Of a DNA stretch of 64,000 bases, positions 26,845 through 35,332 are shown in pieces. Position 1 is the stretch's first letter; each line of letters starts with the position of its first letter. Under the pieces are notes generated by a model. The model did no database searches. It was not told where the DNA came from and saw only the letters and a program-made list of their open reading frames with translations. The position numbers and the translations under genes were made by a program. Source of the DNA: Pedobacter cryoconitis. Its GTDB lineage: Bacteria; Bacteroidota; Bacteroidia; Sphingobacteriales; Sphingobacteriaceae. The stretch lies in the NCBI RefSeq assembly GCF_003259615.1, contig NZ_QLLR01000027.1, positions 21,194 through 85,193 of the forward strand, written 5' to 3'.

Positions 26845-26903
26845 ATGAAGCCTGCATGAGTTTTGTCAGTTAAACTCTGAGTGTAAACTCATGCAGGTTC
26901 CAT
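26845..26903. repeat. Palindromic element downstream of the cytochrome c gene
   Basis: A perfect 13-bp inverted repeat (26851-26863 and 26885-26897) within a 19-bp imperfect one reaching 26845 and 26903. Starts with GGTTATGAAGC like the element at 27377. Contains the 15-mer found again at 941-955. It sits between two genes read from the same strand, so it would be transcribed as a hairpin. Confidence 0.75.
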
Positions 26904-26951
26904 GCTTAATACTATTTGGTTAGATAGGGATATGCAGGTGTTCCGGAAAAC

Positions 26952-27350
26952 TTATTTTTTCAGTGACAAAATCCAGGTCACCATTTGTTTAGCGTCTTCT
27001 TTGCTTAAGTTAGGGTGAGGTGTCATTGGCAGATCGCCCCATGTTCCTTTACTTCCGGCAATAACGACATCAGCTAATTTGTTGATGTTTTCTTCGCTTG
27101 AAGGGTATTTGTCTGCAATATCTACATATGCAGGTCCGATTACCTTTTGAGTTTTGTTATGGCAGCCGATACAATCTGCTGTAGCTATTAGTTTTTCACC
27201 AGGCAACATTTCTGTTGGTGTTTGCGCTTTTACCGTAGTTTCAGTATCTGTTGAAGCTGCTGAAGTTGATCCTTCAGTAGTAGATCCCGGGTTTCCGCAA
27301 GAAGCTATTGCTAAACTAATACATCCCAAAATTAACAGTGTCTTTTTCAT
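26952..27350 (-). CDS. Lipoprotein c-type cytochrome
   Basis: A 132-residue class I cytochrome c. It has a lipoprotein signal (MKKTLLILGCISLAIASC, lipid on C18), a Ser/Thr-rich linker, a single heme site C60-I-G-C63-H64 and a distal methionine in GDLPMTPHPNLS. The closing helix EDAKQMVTWILSLKK is typical. In sugar-dehydrogenase complexes the cytochrome passes electrons from the GMC flavin to the respiratory chain, and that is the likely role here. It is bracketed by two related palindromes. Confidence 0.93.
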   Translation of the reverse strand: MKKTLLILGCISLAIASCGNPGSTTEGSTSAASTDTETTVKAQTPTEMLPGEKLIATADCIGCHNKTQKVIGPAYVDIADKYPSSEENINKLADVVIAGSKGTWGDLPMTPHPNLSKEDAKQMVTWILSLKK

Positions 27351-27376
27351 AATGTTCTTATTGTTCTTTAATGGTT

Positions 27377-27435
27377 ATGAAGCTTTCATGAGCTTTTTAT
27401 CCTGATTATAAAAGGTAAGCTCATTCAGGTTTCAT
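27377..27435. repeat. Palindromic element upstream of the cytochrome c gene
   Basis: ATGAAGCTTTCATGAGC (27377-27393) and GCTCATTCAGGTTTCAT (27419-27435) form an imperfect inverted repeat. It begins with the same GGTTATGAAGC as the element at 26845 and ends with a related tail. Lies in the transcript between two same-strand genes. Confidence 0.65.
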
Positions 27436-27459
27436 TGTGTGTGTTTTTGTATTTACTAT

Positions 27460-28515
27460 TTATTTTATACCTAATATTTGTTTGTTGAATTCTGAATCTG
27501 CACCTGTCGCAGCGAAATCATCAAATGCTCTGGTTGTTACCGGAATGATGTGGTTTTTGATAAACTCAACACCTTCTCTTGCACCAGTCTCAGAGTCTTT
27601 AATACAGCATTCCCACTCCATAACTGCCCAGCCTTTAAAGTCATACTGAGCAAGTTTACTGAATATCGTTTTGAAATCTACCTGTCCGTCTCCCGGAGAA
27701 CGGTAACGGCCTGCACGATTTGCCCAGCTTTGGTAACCGCCAAAAGTCCCTTGTCTGCCAGTTGGGTTAAATTCTGCATCCTTCACATGGAAAGCTTTAA
27801 TCCGCTCATGATAAAGATCAATATACTGGATGTAATCCAGCTGTTGTAATACAAAGTGTGACGGATCATATAATAAACATGCTCTTGGATGGAAATTTAC
27901 CTGCTCCAAAAACATTTCATAAGTTGCCCCGTCAAATAAATCTTCACCAGGGTGGATCTCATAACAAACATCTACACCACAAGTATCAAATTCATTTAAT
28001 ATCGGTAACCAGCGGCGGGCAAGTTCTTTAAAACCTTCCTCTACTAACCCTTCCGGTCTTTGTGGCCAGGGGTGGAACATATGCCATAAAAGTGAACCAC
28101 TAAAAGTAGCATGCGCATCCAAACCAAGATTCTGAGAAGCCTTGGCAGCATACTTTAATTGCTGTACTGCCCACTCCGTTCTGGCCGCAGGATTATTCTG
28201 GTACGCAGCAGGTGCGAAACCGTCAAATACCTTGTCATAAGCAGGGTTAACTGCTACTAACTGACCCTGAATATGCGTAGAAAGTTCTGTAATTTCCAGG
28301 TCATATGAATTGATTTTTCCTTTCAGTTCATCCGCATAGGTTTTACTTTCTGCTGCTTTCTGCAAGTCAATAAATCTGTTATCCAAGGTTGGCATTTGTA
28401 TACCTTTGAACCCTAAATCTGCCGCCCATTGACAAATCCCGTCAAGGGAATTGAACGGGGCCTGTTCTCCAATAAACTGGGCTAAAAAAACTGCTGGTCC
28501 TTTGATTGTTGTCAT
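27460..28515 (-). CDS. Cytoplasmic sugar phosphate isomerase/epimerase-like TIM barrel
   Basis: A 351-residue AP-endonuclease-2-like TIM barrel without signal peptide. Metal ligands typical of the fold occur in VDVCYEIHPGED, LLYDPSHFVLQ, AFHVKDAEFN and AVMEWECCIKD. Members of this subgroup regularly neighbour Gfo/Idh/MocA genes. Possible roles are isomerisation of a keto sugar or inositol-like substrate, or cleavage of a 3-keto-C-glycoside as in DgpBC-type systems; sequence alone does not decide. It starts 6 bases after the upstream oxidoreductase gene. Confidence 0.86.
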   Translation of the reverse strand: MTTIKGPAVFLAQFIGEQAPFNSLDGICQWAADLGFKGIQMPTLDNRFIDLQKAAESKTYADELKGKINSYDLEITELSTHIQGQLVAVNPAYDKVFDGFAPAAYQNNPAARTEWAVQQLKYAAKASQNLGLDAHATFSGSLLWHMFHPWPQRPEGLVEEGFKELARRWLPILNEFDTCGVDVCYEIHPGEDLFDGATYEMFLEQVNFHPRACLLYDPSHFVLQQLDYIQYIDLYHERIKAFHVKDAEFNPTGRQGTFGGYQSWANRAGRYRSPGDGQVDFKTIFSKLAQYDFKGWAVMEWECCIKDSETGAREGVEFIKNHIIPVTTRAFDDFAATGADSEFNKQILGIK

Positions 28516-28521
28516 CGTTTC

Positions 28522-29679
28522 TTATATTTTAAAATCAAACCATTTCTGGTCTGACAGCCCTGAGGCTACTACATTTTCTATAAAAGCCATTCCACGTACA
28601 CCTTCCTCTACACCAGGGAAATCTAACATTTCCGGAGTAGGGGTTTTACCTTCTTCCTTTGCTTTTAAAGTTAACGCGAAATTCCGGTAAATGTTAGCAA
28701 AAGCTTCCAGATAACCTTCCGGATGTCCCGCAGGTGTTCTTGCATTAAATTGTGCCGCCGGGGTTAAATAACCTTGTCCCGCACGAAACAGTTGAGTAGG
28801 TGCATCCAGCCATTTTACTTTCAGCGTATTCGGTTCTTCCTGGTGCCATTCCAGGCTGCCTTTTTCTCCGTAAACTTTGATTTTAAGTGCATTTTCTTCA
28901 CCCGCAGCAATCTGTGAGGCAACTAAAACGCCATTCGCTCCATTGTTGAACTTCAGCAATACGTTCCCATCGTCATCAAGCGCGCGGCCATCTACCATAA
29001 TATTCAGGTCCGCGCAGATTTTTGTAATCTCCAGGCCTGAAATATATTCAGCAAGTTGTGCAGCATGTGTTCCAATGTCTCCCATACAGCCGCTGATCCC
29101 ACTTTTCGAAGGATCGGTTCTCCACGCAGACTGTTTATTACCATCACGTTCAGAAGGTAAACTTAACCAGCCCTGAGGATACTCTACCAGGATTTTTCTG
29201 ATCTTTCCGAAAGCATTATCCTTTACCATCTGACGCGCCTGCTTAACCATCGGATAACCAGAATAGGTATAGGTAAGACATAAAGTCAAACCTGTTTCCA
29301 GTACTTTGTCCCTGAGTTGTTTAGCTTCTGCTAATGTCAGGCTGATCGGCTTGTCAATGACCACGTGGAAACCATGTTCCAATGCCAGCATTGCGGGTGC
29401 GAAATGTGCGAAATTAGGGGTAACAATAGTCACAAAATGCATTCTTGTATTTTCAGGCAGGAGACTCTCTTTTTCGATCATCTCCTGGTAAGTCCCGTAA
29501 TTTCTGTCTGCTGCCAGGAACAATAATTCACCCGATTCCTTAGCGGTTTCAGGATTGGAACTTAAAGCTCCGCAAACCAGTTCAATCTGACCATCTATAT
29601 TGGCTGCAATACGGTGGACGGCGCCTATAAAAGCATTTTTACCGCCACCGATCATCCCCATTCTAATTTTACTATTCAT
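28522..29679 (-). CDS. Cytoplasmic Gfo/Idh/MocA oxidoreductase
   Basis: A 385-residue NAD(P)-dependent oxidoreductase without export signal. The Rossmann loop is MIGGGKNAFIGAVHR, the catalytic stretch is FHVVIDKPISLTLAEAKQL and the substrate helix is GISGCMGDIGTHAAQL. Likely reduces a keto sugar to the aldose, or the reverse, inside the cell, complementing the exported enzyme at 25365. Its start codon overlaps the stop of the GMC gene by one base (TAATG), so translation is coupled. Confidence 0.9.
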   Translation of the reverse strand: MNSKIRMGMIGGGKNAFIGAVHRIAANIDGQIELVCGALSSNPETAKESGELLFLAADRNYGTYQEMIEKESLLPENTRMHFVTIVTPNFAHFAPAMLALEHGFHVVIDKPISLTLAEAKQLRDKVLETGLTLCLTYTYSGYPMVKQARQMVKDNAFGKIRKILVEYPQGWLSLPSERDGNKQSAWRTDPSKSGISGCMGDIGTHAAQLAEYISGLEITKICADLNIMVDGRALDDDGNVLLKFNNGANGVLVASQIAAGEENALKIKVYGEKGSLEWHQEEPNTLKVKWLDAPTQLFRAGQGYLTPAAQFNARTPAGHPEGYLEAFANIYRNFALTLKAKEEGKTPTPEMLDFPGVEEGVRGMAFIENVVASGLSDQKWFDFKI

Positions 29680-31379
29680 TAAAGATTACCTTTTTTTAGT
29701 TCACTTACTGCAAAATCTGCTGCTCTTGCTGTTAAAGCCATAAAAGTCAGCGAAGGATTTTGACAAGCAATCGATGGCATACAAGATCCATCAGTTACAA
29801 ATACATTTTTAACTTCATGCATCTGGTTCCATTTATTTAATACTGAGGTTTTAGGATCATTTCCCATACGGGCTGTTCCTTGCTCATGGATAGCCATACC
29901 TGGAGTTGATCCCGCATCATAAGTTTGTACATTTTTGATTCCTGCTGCTTCAAGCATTTCTGCCGCATCATTCATCATGTCAATACGCATTTTTTCTTCG
30001 TTACCTTTAAACTCACAGTCGATAGCCAATACCGGCATTCCCCATTTATCTTTTTTGGTTTTATCAATATAAACTCTGTTTTCATGGTAAGGAAGAGATT
30101 CACCGAAACCACCTAATCCCATTTTCCAGGCACCTGGCTGCGTCATCAGATCTTTAAAGTCGCCGCCAAAAGCAAGTTCAGCTACGTCTTTATGCCATCC
30201 TGTACGGCTTGCACCACCCTGATAACCGAACCCACGTAAGTAATCACGTTTATCGCCACCCATGTTCTGGTACCTTGGTACATATATCCCATTTGCCCTG
30301 CGGCCATAAGTATATTTGTCATCAAAACCTTCCGCATCTCCCGAAGCACCGCATCGGAAATGGTGATCCATTAAATTGTGTCCAAGCTCACCGCTTCCAT
30401 TACCTAAACCAGTAGGATGTTCAGCAGAAGTTGAGTTTAACAATAAGAATGTACTACCTAAGGTAGAGCCATTTACAAAGACAATCTTTGCAAAGTATTC
30501 TATGTTTTCTTTAGTCTCAGAATCGATGATGACTACACCCGTTGCTTTTTGTGTTTCTTTGTCATAAACGATATGATCAACTAAAGAGAAAGGGCGTAAA
30601 GTAAGATTTCCAGTAGCTACAGCAGCCGGAAGGGTAGAAGATTGAGTACTGAAATATGCGCCAAAAGGACAACCTCTGCTACATCTGTCACGGTATTGAC
30701 AACTACCTCTTCCACCATGGGGAACAGTCAGATTGGCTGTACGGCCAATAGTCATGATACGTGATTTTTTCCATTTGTCTTCTATTCTTTTTTTGACATC
30801 TTTCTCCACACAATTCATTTCCATTGGCGGCAAAAAGTGTCCATCAGGTAATGCAGGCCAGTTTTCTACCTGACCACTAATTCCTGCAAATTTTTCAACA
30901 TGGTCATACCATGGGCTTAAGTCTTTATATCTGATTGGCCAGTCATTACCATGACCATCTTTTTTATTGTCTTCAAAGTTCAGGTCACTAAAGCGGTAAC
31001 TTTGGCGGCCCCACATTAATGATTTTCCACCTACGTGAAACCCGCGGTACCAGTCAAAACGTTTTACCTCAGTATACGGACATTCGTGGTCATTTACCCA
31101 AAAGCTTTCATTGAATTCCTGGTAAGGATAATCACGCTTTTGTACTGGGTGTGCCTCTTTTTGTACTTCAGTTAATTTACCACGGTGTTCAAATTCCCAT
31201 GGCTTTTTCATTGCTGTAGTATAGTCTTTTATATGTTCAATATTTCTGCCGCGTTCAAGCAACAGAACTTTAAGTCCTTTTTCAGTTAGTTCTTTTGCTG
31301 CCCATCCTCCACTTATTCCTGATCCGACTACGATAGCATCGTATGTATTTTGTGCGGTTGCTTTTGTGTTTAAATTCAT
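29679..31379 (-). CDS. GMC oxidoreductase, probable glucoside/lactose 3-dehydrogenase large subunit
   Basis: A 566-residue FAD enzyme. The FAD-binding loop is AIVVGSGISGGWAAKEL, and the C-terminal GMC signature GTARMGNDPKTSVLNKWNQ with the following NPSLTFMALTARAADF is complete. A Cys-rich stretch (GSCQYRDRCSRGCPFGAYFS) is typical of the gluconate-2-dehydrogenase and glucoside-3-dehydrogenase branch and may hold an iron-sulfur cluster. It has no signal peptide, so it would be carried out through Tat by the small subunit encoded upstream, as known for related three-part dehydrogenases such as Caulobacter LacABC. Oxidation of the C3 hydroxyl of glycosides is the inferred reaction. Confidence 0.92.
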   Translation of the reverse strand: MNLNTKATAQNTYDAIVVGSGISGGWAAKELTEKGLKVLLLERGRNIEHIKDYTTAMKKPWEFEHRGKLTEVQKEAHPVQKRDYPYQEFNESFWVNDHECPYTEVKRFDWYRGFHVGGKSLMWGRQSYRFSDLNFEDNKKDGHGNDWPIRYKDLSPWYDHVEKFAGISGQVENWPALPDGHFLPPMEMNCVEKDVKKRIEDKWKKSRIMTIGRTANLTVPHGGRGSCQYRDRCSRGCPFGAYFSTQSSTLPAAVATGNLTLRPFSLVDHIVYDKETQKATGVVIIDSETKENIEYFAKIVFVNGSTLGSTFLLLNSTSAEHPTGLGNGSGELGHNLMDHHFRCGASGDAEGFDDKYTYGRRANGIYVPRYQNMGGDKRDYLRGFGYQGGASRTGWHKDVAELAFGGDFKDLMTQPGAWKMGLGGFGESLPYHENRVYIDKTKKDKWGMPVLAIDCEFKGNEEKMRIDMMNDAAEMLEAAGIKNVQTYDAGSTPGMAIHEQGTARMGNDPKTSVLNKWNQMHEVKNVFVTDGSCMPSIACQNPSLTFMALTARAADFAVSELKKGNL

Positions 31380-31396
31380 GTGTTTTGGTAAATAGA

Positions 31397-32050
31397 TTAA
31401 GAAGAATAAACTTTTTGTCCAGGTTTTAAATCTACACAGCCATTGTAACGGCCGGGAACCTCAATGTACTCTAAAGCCTGTGTTGCGCCAATTTCTGAGG
31501 TGAAATAACCTAGCATAGTTAAATCTCTCGCGATGGCAAAAAAGTAAGATGGGCCTTGTGGTCCAAATTTCGCTGCTTTAACAGTATTTGTCAACGCTTT
31601 TCCTGTTCCTTTCGCTTTTTCTGCGGCTGCAGCTTTTTCGCCATCAGCTTTTTGAGCAGCAACAGTCTCATCTCTTACTTTTCCAAGTAATTCTCCGCGT
31701 TCTTTTACAGAAATTTTAAGGAACGAATTGTTGTATTCTTTTTTAGAACGTGCTTCCAGATCTTCAAGACCTTTCACAAATACGTCTTGTGCCTCTTTAG
31801 GGTAACAGTCCCTAACCATCATTGAAATCCATGGCCCGACACCTGCTGCTTTTGCCCCCGGTGTTTTTGTCGATGGGATAATAATGTCTGCTACTTCAGT
31901 GATCAACTGGTCCTGATCTGCTGAAAATAGTCCCGATCCTTTCTTGGTGGAAGGGGTGTTACAGCTGTCAAGAAATACTCCGATTGTAGTAGCAGATAAT
32001 GCGCCTCCCATTAAAAAGGCAATGTTTCTGACTGCGTCTCTTCTTTCCAT
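31397..32050 (-). CDS. Gluconate 2-dehydrogenase subunit 3 family, Tat-carrying small subunit
   Basis: A 217-residue small subunit. The N-terminus MERRDAVRNIAFLMGGALSA is a Tat signal followed by SCN, so it may also be lipidated. The body matches the subunit-3 family: LITEVADIIIPSTKTPGAKAAGV, MVRDCYPKEAQDVF and a C-terminal GYFTSEIGATQALEYIEVPGRYNG. It lies 17 bases before the GMC gene and is the first gene of the operon. Its job is to escort the signal-less GMC subunit across the membrane and anchor the complex. Confidence 0.92.
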   Translation of the reverse strand: MERRDAVRNIAFLMGGALSATTIGVFLDSCNTPSTKKGSGLFSADQDQLITEVADIIIPSTKTPGAKAAGVGPWISMMVRDCYPKEAQDVFVKGLEDLEARSKKEYNNSFLKISVKERGELLGKVRDETVAAQKADGEKAAAAEKAKGTGKALTNTVKAAKFGPQGPSYFFAIARDLTMLGYFTSEIGATQALEYIEVPGRYNGCVDLKPGQKVYSS

Positions 32051-32306
32051 ACTTTGATATTTGGTTATTTAAGGTGTTGTTTATACACTATCAACTACTA
32101 AAAATAGAAAAAAAATAGACGTAACGAACAAAATATTGATATTTAATTCTTCCTTATCTTGCTTTTGTTACACCCTATATTCATTCTAAATAAGGATTTA
32201 GCAAAAGGATGTCTAAACACCGTTTTAAGGGCGATTCAGACATCACTTATTAAATATAAACAATAGCTGTGTAAAAACATTTTTCAACAGGTTTCGTGCA
32301 ATTTTT

Positions 32307-32314
32307 TACCTTTG
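32307..32314 (+). promoter_or_regulatory. -7 box TACCTTTG for the threonine dehydrogenase gene
   Basis: A perfect TAnnTTTG, 17 bases upstream of the ATG at 32332. It lies within the longer open frame from GTG 32296, which argues for the ATG as the true start. Confidence 0.6.
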
Positions 32315-32331
32315 CCAAAATCAAAAGACCA

Positions 32332-33282
32332 ATGACCGAAAAAATACTAGTATTAGGCTCTAATGGGCAGATAGGAACTGAACTGGTTACTGCACTGCGC
32401 AAAACTTATGGTGAAGACAATGTAGTGGCCTGTGATATTCGCCGCCCTGATTACGACATTAAGAATTCAGGACCTTTTGAGTTCGTCAATGTTTTAGAGA
32501 AGGATACTTTAAATACCATTTTTAGTAAATACAAGCCTAGCCAGGTTTATTTGCTGGCTGCTTTATTATCGGCTACGGGTGAGCAGAATCCAAAGCTTGC
32601 CTGGGACCTGAATATGAACGGTCTGCTGAACATCCTTGACCTGGCAATTGTCTATAAAACGGCAAAAGTTTACTGGCCAAGTTCAATTGCAGTATTCGGG
32701 CCTAATTCTCCGAAGGATCAGACTGAACAGTACTGTGTGATGGACCCAAATACTGTTTACGGAATCAGTAAATTGGCGGGTGAAAGATGGTGTGAGTATT
32801 ATCATCAGAAATTTGGTCTTGATGTACGTAGTATTCGTTACCCTGGTTTAATTAGCTGGAAGGCTGCTCCGGGTGGTGGTACAACGGATTATGCGATACA
32901 TATTTTTCATGATGCTTTAAAGAAAGCGAGTTATGCTTCTTTCCTTTCTGCTGAAACGGAATTGCCGATGATGTATATGGATGATGCGATCCGTGGAACA
33001 ATAGAATTGATGGATGCTCCGGCAGATCGTATTTCTATTCGTTCGAGTTACAATTTTGCTGGTGTAAGTTTTACGCCTGAAACTTTGGCAGCGGAAATAA
33101 GGAAACATATTCCGGAATTTACATTAACTTATACTGCTAATGATCCTCGTCAACAGATCGCTTCAAGCTGGCCCCGTTCGATGGATGATCAGATTGCAAA
33201 ACGTGACTGGGGTTGGAAGCCTGAATTTGATCTGTCAAAAATGACGATTGATATGTTAAACAATTTAAAAAAGATAGGGTAA
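32332..33282 (+). CDS. Short-chain-type L-threonine 3-dehydrogenase
   Basis: A 316-residue NAD-dependent extended SDR (epimerase-like). It has the NAD loop KILVLGSNGQIGTELV, the catalytic Ser (WPSSIAVFGP) and the YGISKLAGE Tyr-x-x-x-Lys pair. The sequences RYPGLISWKAAPGGGTTDYA and the overall layout are typical of the SDR-type threonine dehydrogenase known from Flavobacterium and Cytophaga, which makes 2-amino-3-ketobutyrate on the way to glycine. That fits a bacterium with glycine cleavage (gcvP, 2336). The partner kbl is not in the window. yebC follows after 17 bases. Confidence 0.88.
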   Translation: MTEKILVLGSNGQIGTELVTALRKTYGEDNVVACDIRRPDYDIKNSGPFEFVNVLEKDTLNTIFSKYKPSQVYLLAALLSATGEQNPKLAWDLNMNGLLNILDLAIVYKTAKVYWPSSIAVFGPNSPKDQTEQYCVMDPNTVYGISKLAGERWCEYYHQKFGLDVRSIRYPGLISWKAAPGGGTTDYAIHIFHDALKKASYASFLSAETELPMMYMDDAIRGTIELMDAPADRISIRSSYNFAGVSFTPETLAAEIRKHIPEFTLTYTANDPRQQIASSWPRSMDDQIAKRDWGWKPEFDLSKMTIDMLNNLKKIG

Positions 33283-33299
33283 CCTATATAATTTATACC

Positions 33300-34025
33300 A
33301 TGGGAAGAGCATTTGAGTTTAGAAAAGAGAGAAAATTTAAGCGTTGGGCTAAAATGGCCGTGCAGTTCACCCGTATAGGGAAAGAGATTGTAATGGCTGT
33401 AAAGGACGGTGGTCCGAATCCTGATACGAATTCACGTTTACGTACAGCGATCCAAAACTCTAAGGCGGTAAATATGCCGAAAGACAGGGTGGATGCTGCA
33501 ATTAAAAGGGCTTCTAATAAGGATGAGAATGGTTACGAGGAGCATGTTTACGAAGGATATGCACTTCATGGTGTAGCTATATTAATCGAAACTGCTACTG
33601 ACAATACAAACAGAACAGTTGCTAACGTACGTAGTTATTTTAGTAAGACTGGTGGTTCTTTAGGAAAAACTGGTTCTCTGGATTTTATTTTTAACCGTAA
33701 GTCTATTTTTAGATTTGTACCGGGGGAGAAGGATATGGAAGAGCTGGAGTTCGAATTGATCGATGCTGGTTTGGAAGAGTTATACCTGGAGTCTGATGAA
33801 GAGGGTAATGATATTGCCGTTGTTCAAACTGCGTTTGAAGATTTTGGTAAGATGCAGAAGGCGCTGGAAGATTTAGGCTTTGAAATGAAAAGTGCGAAAT
33901 TGGAAAGAATTGCGATGTCTACAACTCCTATTTCTGAAGAACAGGCGCTTGATGTTTTCAAACTTATTGATAAGTTGGAAGATGATGACGATGTACAGGC
34001 TGTTTATAACAACATGGCTGAGTAG
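33300..34025 (+). CDS. YebC/PmpR-family translational/transcriptional regulator
   Basis: A 241-residue cytoplasmic protein of the YebC/TACO1 family. The family opening MGRAFEFRKERKFKRWAKMA is near-complete, followed by GGPNPDTNSRLRTAIQNSK and GYALHGVAILIE. These proteins were described as DNA-binding regulators, and some members promote translation of proline-rich stretches. The fold has three domains, the last rich in acidic residues (LEDDDDVQAVYNNMAE). Co-oriented and probably co-transcribed with the dehydrogenase; ends at an elaborate terminator. Confidence 0.93.
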   Translation: MGRAFEFRKERKFKRWAKMAVQFTRIGKEIVMAVKDGGPNPDTNSRLRTAIQNSKAVNMPKDRVDAAIKRASNKDENGYEEHVYEGYALHGVAILIETATDNTNRTVANVRSYFSKTGGSLGKTGSLDFIFNRKSIFRFVPGEKDMEELEFELIDAGLEELYLESDEEGNDIAVVQTAFEDFGKMQKALEDLGFEMKSAKLERIAMSTTPISEEQALDVFKLIDKLEDDDDVQAVYNNMAE

Positions 34026-34047
34026 GAAGGGGGGTATCCTCTGGAAT

Positions 34048-34125
34048 AAAAAAACCAAGAAGTAGTTTTCTTTTGACGTTCATGAAGAATGAACAATGTC
34101 AGAAAACTTACTTCTTGGTTTTTTT
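34048..34125 (+). terminator. yebC terminator with 45-nt hairpin core in its loop (copy 1)
   Basis: Seven A, then CCAAGAAGTA pairing with TACTTCTTGG, then seven T: a complete intrinsic terminator stem for yebC. Instead of a short loop it holds a 45-nt, itself hairpin-forming, core (34064-34108) with GTTCAT-GAAGA-ATGAAC at the tip. The same core recurs reversed at 34291-34335. Confidence 0.85.
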
Positions 34126-34159
34126 ATTTCCATCCGAACTGGGGGGAGTTGGAAAGGTT

Positions 34160-34230
<71 letters not shown>

Positions 34231-34271
34231 GAAGAAGCCCCTGACCAATCGCAGAGATAAGCCGCATATCT

Positions 34272-34354
34272 AAAAAAAAAGTCGCTGGATAGTTTTCTGA
34301 CATTGTTCATTCTTCATGAACGTCAGAAGAAAACTGCCAGAGACCTTTTTTTTT
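34272..34354 (-). terminator. Esterase-side terminator with the same 45-nt core (copy 2)
   Basis: Read on the minus strand: nine A, a stem with GTC/GAC and CTGG/CCAG, the 45-nt core (34291-34335), then nine T. The core differs from copy 1 by one base (44 of 45), but the outer stem has a different sequence and still pairs. It lies downstream of the esterase gene on its coding strand. Confidence 0.82.
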
Positions 34355-34466
34355 GTATTATGGATTAATTTTAAGATTCTTTTCAAGGATTGCTCTTAGA
34401 AAAAACTTTAAGGATTCCCGTCGTATAAACAACTTTAACAATCGCTTCTGTGAATCTTTTAAAAAA

Positions 34467-35249
34467 CTACTTCTTATGACTGAACAGCCAGGGCAAAAAC
34501 TTTGGCTCTGCAAAAGTAGAATCCCAGCTGTTATGATTTGCATCAGGATAAAGCGTAAACTTCACCTCTTTACCAATAATTTTTAACTGGTTAGCGATAG
34601 CAGTAGATCCGGCTGGTGGTACCACATCATCTTTCCCACCGTGGAAAATCCAAAGGGGAACGTGTTTGTATTTTTCAACGTTTGCAATGTTATCACCTCC
34701 GCAAATTGAAAAAGCAGCGGCAAATGTTTTGGGTTTACGTCTCAGGAGTTCGAAAGTTCCCATACCGCCCATAGAAAGTCCGCCAACATAAACTTGTTCG
34801 TGATTAATGTAAGGTTTATCAAGAAGGTTATCTATCATTCCTAAAAGGGCTTTCATCGCTTTTGTAGGTTTTCCGCGTTTTTGATAATCAAAGACTCTTT
34901 TTCCGGCGGAATCTGCACCCATCTTTACATTTGCCCAGAAACTGTCTGCTGAGCATTGGGGGAAAACTATGATTGCGGGGTATTGTTCACGAATGTCGTT
35001 TCTCAGAAAGAGCTTTCCGCCGTGTAATAATTGTTTTTCGTTATCATTTCCGCGCTCTCCACTGCCGTGAAGAAAAAACAGGATTGGGTATTTTTGTTTG
35101 GGATCGAAGTGTTCGGGGAATAAAATGCGGTAGGAGATACTGTCTTTACCGTCAATATAACTGCCTTTATCGTATTTTTTGAAATCCTGAGCCTTGGTTT
35201 GCAGGGTGAAAAGGATGGAAAACCAGAGAATTAATTTGAAGTGTTTCAT
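34467..35249 (-). CDS. Secreted alpha/beta-hydrolase, esterase type
   Basis: A 260-residue exported hydrolase of the PHB-depolymerase/prolyl-oligopeptidase-like esterase group. It has a signal peptide (KLILWFSILFTLQTKA), the oxyanion segment LFFLHGSGERGNDN, the nucleophile elbow GGLSMGGMGTFE, an acid in HGGKDDVVPP and the catalytic His in DANHNSWDS. Such enzymes in polysaccharide loci remove acyl groups from sugars. It follows the second SusD gene on the same strand beyond a terminator, so it may be a separately expressed member of the locus. Confidence 0.88.
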   Translation of the reverse strand: MKHFKLILWFSILFTLQTKAQDFKKYDKGSYIDGKDSISYRILFPEHFDPKQKYPILFFLHGSGERGNDNEKQLLHGGKLFLRNDIREQYPAIIVFPQCSADSFWANVKMGADSAGKRVFDYQKRGKPTKAMKALLGMIDNLLDKPYINHEQVYVGGLSMGGMGTFELLRRKPKTFAAAFSICGGDNIANVEKYKHVPLWIFHGGKDDVVPPAGSTAIANQLKIIGKEVKFTLYPDANHNSWDSTFAEPKFLPWLFSHKK

Positions 35250-35263
35250 ACAACTAAATTAAA

Positions 35264-35291
35264 AAAACCCGCTTGAATATAAGCGGGTTTT
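35264..35291 (-). terminator. Terminator after the second SusC/SusD pair
   Basis: AAAACCCGCTT (35264-35274) and AAGCGGGTTTT (35281-35291) with a 6-nt loop; seven T follow on the minus strand. Confidence 0.88.
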
Positions 35292-35332
35292 AATGAATTA
35301 ATGTTTATTTAAATGGTTAAACCATTTGTTTG

